From M55B118 sp964501715 (GTDB taxonomy: Bacteria > Bacillota_I > Bacilli_A > Izemoplasmatales > Izemoplasmataceae), in contig CAZCTR010000003.1 of the NCBI GenBank assembly GCA_964501715.1, forward strand, positions 49,693 to 113,692: a stretch of 64,000 nucleotides of DNA. The letters are read 5' to 3'. Shown piece after piece: positions 34,817 through 43,210 of this stretch. The position numbers were made by a program, and so were the translations under genes. The stretch's first letter is position 1. Every line of letters begins with the position of its first letter. The notes under the pieces are model-generated. The model was not told where the DNA came from. It was given only the letters and a program-made list of their open reading frames with translations, and searched no databases.

Positions 34817-36055
34817 ATGCTTGAACTCATAGCGATCCTCTCACTGTTGTTCGCGGTCTTCATCGGCTTCTGGAAAGATATCAACGTCGGTCTTGTCGCC
34901 CTCACCTTCGCCCTCATACTCGGGCATTATGTGGGCGGCATCCCCGTTGATGAGATCATCGGGCATTGGCCGCTCACACTGTTTTTCACTACATTCGGCG
35001 TGACACTGCTGTTCGCCATTGCCAAACTCAATGGCACACTCGAGAAACTTTCCAGGAAAATCATCTATCTAAGCAAGGGAAGAAAAGCCCTCATCCCCAT
35101 CATATTCTACTTTCTAGCGCTTGTGCTCGCCGCGATCGGCCCGGGGAACATCTCAACAAGCGCCCTTCTTTTGCCCATAGGGCTCGCGATCGCCGGCAAG
35201 ACCGGCATCTCGATACTCATGATGAGCAGTCTCATCATCCTCGGTTCGATCGCGGGCGGGCTTTCACCGCTCGCGCCGAATGGCATCGTCGCGCTTCAGC
35301 TCGCTGAGTCGCATGGTGTGGGAGAGCTTGGATTCGGCATTTTCGTGAACAACGTCATCAGCATCACCATCTTTTGCATCATCACCTACTTCGTGCTCGG
35401 CGGGCGTTCCTACAACGGCACCCGCATCGAGATCGAGAAGCCCGAAGCATTCAACCGCGTGCAGATCTACACCCTCATCACGATCTTTGTCCTCGTGCTA
35501 TGGGTCATGGTCGGCGGTGTGAATGTCGGGTTCGCCTCATTCGCACTTGCGGCGGTACTGTCGCTTCTCAACATCGCCGATGAGAAGGAAGCCATAAAGG
35601 GCGTGCCCTGGAGCACCCTTCTCCTCATCAGCGGGACCGCCGTCCTCATCAACGTCATCGACACGCTCGGAGGCGTCGAGCTGCTCACGAACTTCCTCGC
35701 GAGCCTCATGAACGAACATACGGCCCTTCCCATCCTGTCCGTGCTCAGCGGGACCATGTCCATCTTCTCAAGCGCTGTGGGCGTCGTCATGCCGACATTG
35801 ATCCCGACCACCGTGTCCTTGTCCAATGAACTCGGCAATGTCCACTCCCCCGCCGTCCTCACCGCCATCATCGCGGTGGGCAGCCACATCACGACGGTCA
35901 GTCCCTTCTCGACCATGGGGGCTTTGGCCCTTGCCACATCCCCGGACCACGTGGACCGCAAGAAGCTGTTCAGGGACCTGTTCATCATGGCGTTCGTCGC
36001 AGGACTATTCTTCGCACTATTCAGTATGACTCCGGGATTCGGATTCCTACTTTGA
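34817..36055 (+). CDS. Membrane carrier, candidate sulfoacetate exporter
   Basis: A 412-residue integral membrane protein of the ion-transporter superfamily (DASS/MatC/ArsB-like) with about ten to twelve hydrophobic segments. The two halves each hold a Gly/Pro-rich pore stretch: GPGNISTSALLLPIG with GGLSPLAPNG, and SSAVGVVMPTLIPT with SHITTVSPFSTMG. Such carriers move organic anions. The cluster must dispose of sulfoacetate, and this gene lies between the transketolase/isomerase genes and the dehydrogenase/ligase genes, so export is the likely job (inference). GGAG precedes the ATG. Uptake of another acid cannot be ruled out. Confidence 0.75.
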   Translation: MLELIAILSLLFAVFIGFWKDINVGLVALTFALILGHYVGGIPVDEIIGHWPLTLFFTTFGVTLLFAIAKLNGTLEKLSRKIIYLSKGRKALIPIIFYFLALVLAAIGPGNISTSALLLPIGLAIAGKTGISILMMSSLIILGSIAGGLSPLAPNGIVALQLAESHGVGELGFGIFVNNVISITIFCIITYFVLGGRSYNGTRIEIEKPEAFNRVQIYTLITIFVLVLWVMVGGVNVGFASFALAAVLSLLNIADEKEAIKGVPWSTLLLISGTAVLINVIDTLGGVELLTNFLASLMNEHTALPILSVLSGTMSIFSSAVGVVMPTLIPTTVSLSNELGNVHSPAVLTAIIAVGSHITTVSPFSTMGALALATSPDHVDRKKLFRDLFIMAFVAGLFFALFSMTPGFGFLL

Positions 36056-36075
36056 TTATCTAGGAGGTATGCAAC

Positions 36076-37470
36076 ATGCCAGAAAAAGAAACCATCGCCG
36101 CATTATTAACACGCGCCAAGGAAGCGCAAGAACACGTTTCGAACTATACGCAGAAAGAGATCGACAAAGTCATCGCCGCCATCGGATGGGAAGTCTACAA
36201 CGATGAGAACATCCAGAAGCTTGCCGAGCTCGCCGTAAGCGAGACCGGCATGGGCAATGTCGAAGACAAGATCAAAAAGCATAAGAACAAGATCCTCGGT
36301 GTGCTTGATGACACCCTCGGCAAACAGTCCGTGGGGCTCATCGAACACGATGTCAAGAACAAGATCCGAAAATACGCGAAACCGGTCGGGGTGATCGGGG
36401 CCTTGACACCTGTCACAAACCCCACAGCCACTCCCGGCTCAAACGCGGTATCCATCCTCAAAGGGCGCAACGCCGTGATCTTCGCCCCGCACCCGACCGC
36501 GAAGAAAGCCTCGAAGCTCGCCGTCGACATGATGCGCGACGGACTCAGGAAAGTCGGTGCACCGATGGACCTCATCCAGATCATCGAGGAACCTTCCATC
36601 GAGAAGACCAATGAGCTCATGGAGAAAGCGGATCTCGTCATGGCCACGGGCGGCGCCGCCATGGTCAAGGCAGCCTATTCATCCGGCACCCCCTCTTACG
36701 GGGTCGGACCGGGCAATGCCGTACAGATGATTGCAGAGGATGCGGACATCGAGGACATGGCCAACAAGATCATCCCCTCGAAGGCATTCGACTACGCCAC
36801 CTCCTGTTCCTCGGAAAATTCCGTGATTGTCCACGAGAGCATCTATGAGGACGTCCTCAAGGCCTACGAGAACCTCGGAGCCTACATGGTCAAAGGCAAG
36901 GACCGCAAGACCCTTGAAGAACATATGTGGAAGCTCAACAAGAAAGGGGTCCGTGCGATCAACCCGAAAATCGTCGCGCAAAGCGCAAAGAAGATCGCTT
37001 CGGACGCAGGCATCGAGGTGCCTGAGGGCACACGTGTCCTTCTTGTCGAGGGTGACGACGACATCGAGGGGGATTTCTTCAGTCAGGAGAAACTCTCACC
37101 TGTCATGGCCGTCTATCGCTACAGCGATTTCGAACAGGGCTATGACCTGTTGAGGCGCATCACCGACAACAACGGCACAGGCCATTCCTGCGGCATCCAC
37201 ACATTCAAGGACCATTATGTGCAAGCACTCGGCGAACGCATGAAAACGAGCCGTGTCATGGTCAACCAGGGACAAGCGCCCGCCAATGGCGGCGCCTTCT
37301 TCAACGGCATGCCCTCGACCGTGTCGCTGGGTTGCGGCACATGGGGTGGCAACATCACCACCGAAAACATCCACTACAAACACTTCCTGAACATCACATG
37401 GGTCGCTGAATATTTTGAACCGAAGCGCCCACTTGACGCAACGATCTTTTCAATTCTTGAAGAGGAATGA
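36076..37470 (+). CDS. sqwD: CoA-acylating sulfoacetaldehyde dehydrogenase
   Basis: Oxidises an aldehyde to its CoA thioester with NAD. The 464-residue protein is of the EutE/AdhE-N type: GVIGALTPVTNPTATP near residue 105, catalytic Cys in FDYATSCSSENSVIV, and a late HSCGIHTF block. In the sulfo-TK variant it makes sulfoacetyl-CoA from sulfoacetaldehyde. The following two genes encode an acyl-CoA synthetase, as needed to bank the thioester as ATP. AGGAGG precedes the ATG. Alternative: an acetaldehyde or succinate-semialdehyde dehydrogenase, less fitting here. Confidence 0.87.
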   Translation: MPEKETIAALLTRAKEAQEHVSNYTQKEIDKVIAAIGWEVYNDENIQKLAELAVSETGMGNVEDKIKKHKNKILGVLDDTLGKQSVGLIEHDVKNKIRKYAKPVGVIGALTPVTNPTATPGSNAVSILKGRNAVIFAPHPTAKKASKLAVDMMRDGLRKVGAPMDLIQIIEEPSIEKTNELMEKADLVMATGGAAMVKAAYSSGTPSYGVGPGNAVQMIAEDADIEDMANKIIPSKAFDYATSCSSENSVIVHESIYEDVLKAYENLGAYMVKGKDRKTLEEHMWKLNKKGVRAINPKIVAQSAKKIASDAGIEVPEGTRVLLVEGDDDIEGDFFSQEKLSPVMAVYRYSDFEQGYDLLRRITDNNGTGHSCGIHTFKDHYVQALGERMKTSRVMVNQGQAPANGGAFFNGMPSTVSLGCGTWGGNITTENIHYKHFLNITWVAEYFEPKRPLDATIFSILEEE

Positions 37471-37479
37471 GGCTAAAAC

Positions 37480-38601
37480 ATGAAATTGTATGAATACCAG
37501 GTCAAGGACCTGTTCGAGAACCACGGCATGCCCGTCCCAAAGCGCGTGCTCACAGAGAATGTCAAAGAACTCGAAGAAGCTCTTCGCACCATCGGCTTCC
37601 CCTGTGTGCTGAAGTCGCAGGTTTTAGAAGGAGGGCGCGGCAAGCGCGGCCTCATCCCTTTCGTCAAGGACGAAGAGACCGCCAAAAAAGAAGCCAGGCG
37701 TCTCTTTGACGAGGAAGGCATCAAACGTGTCATGGTCGAAGAAGCCGTCGACATCAAAGAAGAGATCTATCTCTCCGTCACCGTCGATGCCGAGGCCGGC
37801 ACCGCACTCGTCATGGCCTCACGCGAAGGCGGCGTCGAGATCGAGACGCTCGCGAGCGAATCCCCCGAGAAGATCGTGAAAATCAATGTCGACCTCGCTC
37901 ACGGAATCATGATGCATCAAGCGAACCATCTCGCCTATGAGCTCGGCTTCAACAAGGACGAGGCCAAGCCATTCGTGAAAATGCTCATGAAGCTTTATGG
38001 TGTCTATACGGCCATGGACGCCGAACTTGTCGAGATCAATCCGCTTTTCCTCACCAGCGACGGCTCATTCATCGCAGGGGATGGAAAACTCATGATTGAC
38101 GACAACTCGATGTTCAGGCATGAATCCTACGCCCAGGCTGAAGGTGACTACAAGAGCGAAGCCGAATATGACGCCGCTATCGAAGGCATTCCCTTCATCC
38201 AGTTCGATGGCGACATCTCGCTCATGTGCGCTGGCGCGGGACTCACGACCACCGTCTATGACCTGATCAACTACGAAGGCGGCAGTGTCGCGAACTATCT
38301 TGAATTCGGCGGTCCGAACTACAAAAAGGCCGTCAAGGCGATGGAAATCTGTCTCAAGGTTCCCTCGGAAGTCATCCTGGTCGTCACGTTCGGCACCATC
38401 GCCAGGGCGGACGTCATGGCGGAAGGCATTGTCGATGCGATCAAGCGTCTCAAGCCTGACCGTCCCGTCGTCACTTGCATCCGCGGCACCAATGAGGAAA
38501 AGGCGGTAGAGATACTCAAGGACGCCGGACTAGAGCCCATCTTCGACACTGAGGAAGCCGTCAGGAAAGCCGTCAAACTCGCGAAGGAGGGTGCACAATG
38601 A
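37480..38601 (+). CDS. sqwK: Sulfoacetate-CoA ligase (ADP-forming), SucC-like subunit
   Basis: A 373-residue ATP-grasp beta subunit: YQVKDLFENHGMPVPKRVL at the N-terminus, the nucleotide loop SQVLEGGRGKRGLI, VEINPLFLTSDG and the C-terminal CIRGTNEEKAVEIL. Together with the next protein it should convert sulfoacetyl-CoA, ADP and phosphate into sulfoacetate, CoA and ATP, the substrate-level phosphorylation of the pathway. The start is nine bases after the dehydrogenase stop. A TCA-cycle succinyl-CoA synthetase is the alternative, but no other TCA gene is nearby. The K/L assignment to the two subunits is from memory. Confidence 0.82.
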   Translation: MKLYEYQVKDLFENHGMPVPKRVLTENVKELEEALRTIGFPCVLKSQVLEGGRGKRGLIPFVKDEETAKKEARRLFDEEGIKRVMVEEAVDIKEEIYLSVTVDAEAGTALVMASREGGVEIETLASESPEKIVKINVDLAHGIMMHQANHLAYELGFNKDEAKPFVKMLMKLYGVYTAMDAELVEINPLFLTSDGSFIAGDGKLMIDDNSMFRHESYAQAEGDYKSEAEYDAAIEGIPFIQFDGDISLMCAGAGLTTTVYDLINYEGGSVANYLEFGGPNYKKAVKAMEICLKVPSEVILVVTFGTIARADVMAEGIVDAIKRLKPDRPVVTCIRGTNEEKAVEILKDAGLEPIFDTEEAVRKAVKLAKEGAQ

Positions 38602-39488
38602 GTGTATTCATCGATAAGGACATGAACGTCCTTGTCCAGGGCATCACGGGCAAGGAAGGCAGTTTCTGGACCAAGCACATGGTTGAGCTCGGCACCCGGG
38701 TCGTCTGCGGTGTCACTCCAGGTAAAGAAGGGGAGGACATAGACGGCATCCCTGTCTATCATTCCATCATCCGCGCCAAGAGACACCATGACATAGACGC
38801 CTCGATGGTCTTCGTGCCACCGCGCCTGGCTAAGGACGCCATATTTGAAGCCCTTGAGGCCGGCATCAAGCGCATTGTCACCATTGCGGATGGCATTCCG
38901 CTTCACGAGATGGTGCTCATACGCCGCGAAGCGAAACGTCGTGGCGCACTCGTCGTCGGCGGCAACACCTCCGGTGTCATCACGCCCAAAGAGGCCATGA
39001 TGGGGATGTTCCCCTATTGGATCGAACGTGTCTACAAACGTGGTTCGATCGGCATCATGACCAGGAGCGGTTCCCTCACCAACGAGGTCACCAGCATGGT
39101 CGTGCGCGCAGGCTATGGCGCATCGACATTGCTCGGTGTCGGTGGCGACCCCGTGCCAGGCACCCGGTTCGCGGAAATGCTTCCGTATTACGAGGCTGAC
39201 CCTGAGACCAAGGCCGTCGTCATCATCGGAGAACTCGGAGGCACGATGGAAGAAGAGGTCGCCGAGACCATCAAGAACGGGGATTTCACCAAACCCCTCG
39301 TCGCCTTCCTCGGAGGCCGTACAGCGCCCAAAGGTCAGAAGATGGGCCATGCGGGCGCCATCGTGACCGGTGGAAAGGGCTCGGTGGACGACAAGATCGC
39401 CGCCCTTGAGGATGCCGGGGCACTTGTGGCCAAGAGGCCAAGCGAAGTCGGCGCACTTCTCGAACAGCTCGGAGTGGAGAAAGACTAG
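38598..39488 (+). CDS. sqwL: Sulfoacetate-CoA ligase (ADP-forming), SucD-like subunit
   Basis: The alpha subunit, 296 residues: CoA-binding QGITGKEGSFWTKH, the GGNTSGVITP block, TRSGSLTNEV, and the active-site His in MGHAGAIVTGGKGS that carries the phosphate. The ATG overlaps the stop of the beta subunit (ATGA), as in sucCD operons. Confidence 0.84.
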   Translation: MSVFIDKDMNVLVQGITGKEGSFWTKHMVELGTRVVCGVTPGKEGEDIDGIPVYHSIIRAKRHHDIDASMVFVPPRLAKDAIFEALEAGIKRIVTIADGIPLHEMVLIRREAKRRGALVVGGNTSGVITPKEAMMGMFPYWIERVYKRGSIGIMTRSGSLTNEVTSMVVRAGYGASTLLGVGGDPVPGTRFAEMLPYYEADPETKAVVIIGELGGTMEEEVAETIKNGDFTKPLVAFLGGRTAPKGQKMGHAGAIVTGGKGSVDDKIAALEDAGALVAKRPSEVGALLEQLGVEKD

Positions 39489-39515
39489 TATCAAAGGGAT
39501 AAAGGAGATGTTTGC

Positions 39516-40388
39516 ATGCTATCGAGATCACAACATCAGCTTATCGGGCATCTGATNNNNNNNNNNNNNNNNNNNNNNNNNNNNNNNNNNNNNNNNNNNN
39601 NNNNNNNNNNNNNNNNNNNNNNNNNNNNNNNNNNNNNNNNNNNNNNNNNNNNNNNNAACATGCGTACGGAGATTGTACACAAGGAGGACCATTCGAGGAT
39701 CGATCATGCCATCAGCTCGATCGAGTCACTCATCCTGCATTATGAGAACATCCTCGGCATCGGTGTCACACTCAGGAAGTTCCACCACATGAACACACCG
39801 AGATACAAGACGCTGATGGACAAGATCTCAGCGATCGGCTATCCCGTTTACTACATGAACAATGTCGCCGCACTCGCGATCGCCTACAAGGTCTTTCAGT
39901 CAAATCATAAGGACCTCATGGTCATCAAGTACGGGCCCGGTGTGGGTAGCGCGCTCATCATCAACCACAACCTGATGAACGAAGAAGAGGACAAGGCCTC
40001 GGAAATCGGACACAGCACCGTCGATTTCGAGACGAAAACCACCCTCGAAGACACCATCAAATACAGCACCCTCTTCGAAGGGGGGCTAAAAGAGGACGAG
40101 GTCCTCGAAGCGTTCAGACATGATCGCCCCGCACTTGAGAAAGTGATCAGGTATCTCGCCTGGAGCATCTACAACGCGCACACGTTCCTATCGATCCAAA
40201 ACATCATCATCGCGGGTCAGATTTTCTCTGAGGATGCGGTTTTCGATCAACTCAGGGACGCCCTTGATGGATATGAGACGATCAATCAGCCCATCCGGCT
40301 ACACAGGATCAGCGACTACACCACGAAGAACCTCAAAAAGAGCGCGTTCATCCCTTTTTACTACACATTTGTCAATGTACAAGCATAG
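39516..40388 (+). CDS. ROK-family regulator, interrupted by gap 2
   Basis: The first 13 codons (MLSRSQHQLIGHL) look like the start of a ROK-repressor winged helix; then 100 N hide the rest of the DNA-binding region. The part after the gap is a ROK sugar-kinase-like domain: GIGVTLRKFHH, GYPVYYMNNVAALAIAY, MVIKYGPGVGSALII and EIGHSTVDF with the ROK ExGH motif. The zinc-binding Cys cluster that normally follows is absent. It is the last gene of the SQ cluster and probably its transcriptional regulator (inference). Whether both parts are one unbroken frame cannot be seen. GGAGATG precedes the start. Confidence 0.7.
   Translation: MLSRSQHQLIGHLXXXXXXXXXXXXXXXXXXXXXXXXXXXXXXXXXXNMRTEIVHKEDHSRIDHAISSIESLILHYENILGIGVTLRKFHHMNTPRYKTLMDKISAIGYPVYYMNNVAALAIAYKVFQSNHKDLMVIKYGPGVGSALIINHNLMNEEEDKASEIGHSTVDFETKTTLEDTIKYSTLFEGGLKEDEVLEAFRHDRPALEKVIRYLAWSIYNAHTFLSIQNIIIAGQIFSEDAVFDQLRDALDGYETINQPIRLHRISDYTTKNLKKSAFIPFYYTFVNVQA
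39557..39656. other. Assembly gap 2 (100 N)
   Basis: Exactly 100 N inside the ROK regulator gene; true length unknown. Confidence 0.99.
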
Positions 40389-40411
40389 ATCCTCCTATGT
40401 TGGTATAAAAG

Positions 40412-40457
40412 GCGGACAGGCACTCAGTGTATAAGTTCCGTTTCATACCTGTCCGAC
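40412..40457 (+). other. Hairpin after the ROK gene
   Basis: CGGACAGG (40413-40420) pairs with CCTGTCCG (40448-40455) around a 27-base loop. It lies just before the terminator and may be an extra fold of the 3' end. Confidence 0.45.
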
Positions 40458-40462
40458 CGAAA

Positions 40463-40494
40463 AAAAGTGACCGTGGCGTCCACGGTCACTTTTT
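40463..40494. terminator. Bidirectional terminator of the SQ cluster
   Basis: AAAAGTGACCGTGG pairs perfectly with CCACGGTCACTTTT around a 3-base loop, with A and T runs outside. It ends the SQ cluster and the convergent reductase gene. Confidence 0.92.
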
Positions 40495-41305
40495 AGTGCT
40501 TGAATGTCTTCAAAGCGTCGATGTCCTCTTCATCCAGTGAGAAATCCAGGGCCATGTTCTCATCCATCCGTTCAAGCTTAGCGGTTTTCGGCAGCGGAAT
40601 CGTCCCCCGTTCAAGCGTATAGCGCAACGCAATCTGTCCTGGGGTCCTTCCGTGTTTTTGAGCGATCGCATTGACAGTTTTGTGCTTGGCGAGGCGACCC
40701 TTCGCAAGTGGAGAATAGGCTTCAACGATGATGCCCGTTTCAAAGCAATAGGCAAGCAGCTCCTCCTGGTCGAGTCCGGCGTAGAAGGGGATTTGATTCA
40801 CGTGGGGAATGATGTCGGTGTGCGCAATCAGGTTTTTTAGTTCCTCGACATTGAAATTCGACACCCCGATGGCCCTGATGCGCCCTTCCTCATAGAGTTT
40901 CTCAAACGCCTTCCACACTTCGATGTTCGCGTTTTCGTGATTTGCACCGCCTTCACTGATGGGCGCCGGCGCATGGATGAGATAGAGATCGAGATAATCC
41001 AGGTCCAGACGGGCCAAGGTTTTCTCGAAAGCGTCCAGCGCCTCATCATGGCTGTGGATGTCGAACATAAGTTTCGAGGTCACGAAAAGGTCTTCCCTTT
41101 TCACGCCGCTTTCCCTGATCGCACGCCCGACACTCAATTCATTGTCGTACATCGCCGCCGTGTCGATGAGTCTGTAGCCTTTGTCAATGGCAGCCTTGAA
41201 TATCTCCGTTTCCTTCTCCCCTTCGAAAATCCGCCAGGTTCCATATCCGACTTTAGGGATCCTGACACCATTTCTCAATGTGAACGTCTCTTTTGTCAAG
41301 CTCAT
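40493..41305 (-). CDS. Aldo/keto reductase
   Basis: A 270-residue AKR, related to the one at 2817. Seen: FTLRNGVRIPKVGYGTW, LIDTAAMYDNE (Asp, Tyr), TSKLMFDIH (Lys), LYLIHAPAP (His), GVSNFN and PLPKTAKLER. Two adjacent ATGs are possible; 41305 has the better spacing from GAGGTG. It converges on the SQ cluster but is a separate unit. Substrate unknown; a role in reducing sulfonated aldehydes is not supported by anything visible. Confidence 0.9.
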   Translation of the reverse strand: MSLTKETFTLRNGVRIPKVGYGTWRIFEGEKETEIFKAAIDKGYRLIDTAAMYDNELSVGRAIRESGVKREDLFVTSKLMFDIHSHDEALDAFEKTLARLDLDYLDLYLIHAPAPISEGGANHENANIEVWKAFEKLYEEGRIRAIGVSNFNVEELKNLIAHTDIIPHVNQIPFYAGLDQEELLAYCFETGIIVEAYSPLAKGRLAKHKTVNAIAQKHGRTPGQIALRYTLERGTIPLPKTAKLERMDENMALDFSLDEEDIDALKTFKH

Positions 41306-41372
41306 CATATCACCTCATGTTCAGTATACCATGTGTGAGGCGGACCGATAAATGAAAAAAGCCCGTCAACGA

Positions 41373-41401
41373 TTGAAAACCATGCACAATTCTACTACAA
41401 T
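41373..41401 (+). promoter_or_regulatory. Promoter of the GH13 gene
   Basis: TTGAAA (41373-41378), 17 bases, TACAAT (41396-41401). Confidence 0.75.
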
Positions 41402-41439
41402 AATATTTGAGTGAATACTTTTTTAAGGAGTAAGCCCAC

Positions 41440-43116
41440 ATGAAGACAAAATACTGGCAGGACACCGTGATCTATCAGGTCTATCTCAGAAGTTTCAACG
41501 ATTCCAACAACGACGGCATTGGGGATATCAGAGGCGTCATAGAGAAACTGGATTATCTGAAGGACCTCGGGGCGGAGACCATATGGATCAGTCCGCACTA
41601 CGATTCGCCCATGGACGACAACGGGTATGACATCCGCCATTTCACCAAGGTGAGCGAAGATTACGGCACCTTGGACGATTTCAAGGAACTGCTCGACAAG
41701 GCTCATGAAAGAGGGATGTATGTCATCACGGACCTCGTGCTCAACCATACGAGCGATGAACATCCTTGGTTTGAAGCCGCGAAAGACCCGGACCATCCGG
41801 ACCACGAGACTTATCATGATTACTATATCTGGAAAAAAGGCAAAAAGGACAAGGATGGCAACACCATCCCGCCGACGCGTTGGAGAAGTTGGTTCGGAGG
41901 GTCGGTGTGGACCTATAACGAGCCGACCGACGAATATTACCTCCATCTTTTCAGTGAGAAGATGCCCGACCTCGATTGGCGCAACAAAGCCATGCAGGAA
42001 GACCTTAAATCAATTATCCGGTGGTGGATCGGCCTCGGCGTCGACGGGTTCAGAGTCGATGCGGCGAACCACCTCGAGAAGAACTGGGACTTTCCCGACG
42101 CGCACCCCGGTTATGAACACTTCTCAAGCCTCCCGAAACATCACGAGTATCTCGAGATGCTCGGACGCGAAATCTTCAAGCCCGCGAATGTGATGACCAT
42201 CGGGGAATCGGGCGGTGCATCGAGGGAAGAGGCCCTTCAGTACTGCGGGTTCGATTCCGACGAATTCGACATGCTCATCCAGTTCGAACACTGCTGGGCG
42301 GACACCGATGAGACAAACGAAGTGACCCCGGGCAAATGGGCCAAGGGCGAGATCGATCTCCCCGCGATCAAGCGCAGTTTCCACAAATGGAATGAAGCGC
42401 TCAAGGGCAAGGGGTGGAACGCGATTTATTGGCACAACCACGACCAGCCCCGCATCGTCTCCCATTACGGAAACGACAGTGAGGAGTACTGGGAGCGCAG
42501 CGCAAAGATGCTTGCTTACACCCTCTATCTCCTTCCCGGAACCCCGATTGTCTACTATGGCGAGGAGATCGGCATGACGAATGTCGACTATGAACGTCTC
42601 GAGGATTTCAAGGATGTCGAGGTGCATACGGAATACAGGAACTTCATGGAACTCGGTGCCTCGCACGAGACCGCGATGCAAGCCCTTCGTGACCGTGCTA
42701 GGGACAACGCGAGAAGCCCCATGCAATGGGATGCTTCGCTGCATGCGGGGTTCTCGGATGCGCCCCCCTGGATGCCTGTCAATAAAAACCATGACACCAT
42801 CAATGTCAATAGACAGCTCAAGGATCCGCGCTCCGTACTGAACACCTACAAGTGGCTGCTGGAACTTCGCAAAGAGGAATCGCTCGCCCACGCCGACCTT
42901 ACGTTCCATGAGCTTGATGATCCCCAGCTTTTCATGTATGAAGTCACGGGCGATGCCCATGACTATCTCGTCGTCGCCAATTTCAAGGAGCCTCAAACCG
43001 CATTCACATTCGATCGTCTGAGTGAATACGACCTGCTCACGACGAATCTTGAAAAGGAGAACCGGACCCGGACGCTCAAGCCGTATGAGGCGAGGATCTA
43101 TAAAAAAAGAAAATGA
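41440..43116 (+). CDS. GH13 alpha-glucosidase (oligo-1,6-glucosidase type)
   Basis: A cytosolic 558-residue GH13 enzyme acting on short alpha-glucosides. The N-terminus YWQDTVIYQVYLRSFNDSN is typical. Catalytic residues: nucleophile Asp in GFRVDAANH, acid/base Glu in TIGESGG, and the transition-state Asp in WHNHDQPR. DLVLNHTSDEHPWF is the first conserved region. No signal peptide. It could also be a trehalose-6-phosphate hydrolase or sucrose-type glucosidase, which share this architecture. AAGGAG precedes the ATG. Monocistronic with its own promoter and terminator. Confidence 0.9.
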   Translation: MKTKYWQDTVIYQVYLRSFNDSNNDGIGDIRGVIEKLDYLKDLGAETIWISPHYDSPMDDNGYDIRHFTKVSEDYGTLDDFKELLDKAHERGMYVITDLVLNHTSDEHPWFEAAKDPDHPDHETYHDYYIWKKGKKDKDGNTIPPTRWRSWFGGSVWTYNEPTDEYYLHLFSEKMPDLDWRNKAMQEDLKSIIRWWIGLGVDGFRVDAANHLEKNWDFPDAHPGYEHFSSLPKHHEYLEMLGREIFKPANVMTIGESGGASREEALQYCGFDSDEFDMLIQFEHCWADTDETNEVTPGKWAKGEIDLPAIKRSFHKWNEALKGKGWNAIYWHNHDQPRIVSHYGNDSEEYWERSAKMLAYTLYLLPGTPIVYYGEEIGMTNVDYERLEDFKDVEVHTEYRNFMELGASHETAMQALRDRARDNARSPMQWDASLHAGFSDAPPWMPVNKNHDTINVNRQLKDPRSVLNTYKWLLELRKEESLAHADLTFHELDDPQLFMYEVTGDAHDYLVVANFKEPQTAFTFDRLSEYDLLTTNLEKENRTRTLKPYEARIYKKRK

Positions 43117-43126
43117 CATGTTAAGG

Positions 43127-43160
43127 CGCCCGCACGATTTTCAAGCTGTGCGGGTGTTTT
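43127..43160 (+). terminator. GH13 terminator
   Basis: CGCCCGCAC (43127-43135) pairs with GTGCGGGTG (43148-43156; one G-T pair), followed by TTTT. Confidence 0.8.
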
Positions 43161-43182
43161 CTTACCCTGATCCATGGCTTGG

Positions 43183-43191
43183 TGTTATAAT
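43183..43191 (+). promoter_or_regulatory. Extended -10 promoter
   Basis: TGtTATAAT, 20 bases before the ATG of the next membrane protein gene. Confidence 0.65.
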
Positions 43192-43210
43192 GTTACAAGG
43201 AGGTGTCGCG

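Noticed and set aside
37480..39488. TCA-cycle succinyl-CoA synthetase
   Set aside because: No TCA genes nearby; directly after a CoA-acylating aldehyde dehydrogenase within the SQ cluster.
40493..41305. Reductase as part of the SQ pathway (sulfoacetaldehyde to isethionate)
   Set aside because: It is on the opposite strand behind a terminator, and the cluster already has an oxidative route; known isethionate-forming reductases belong to other families.
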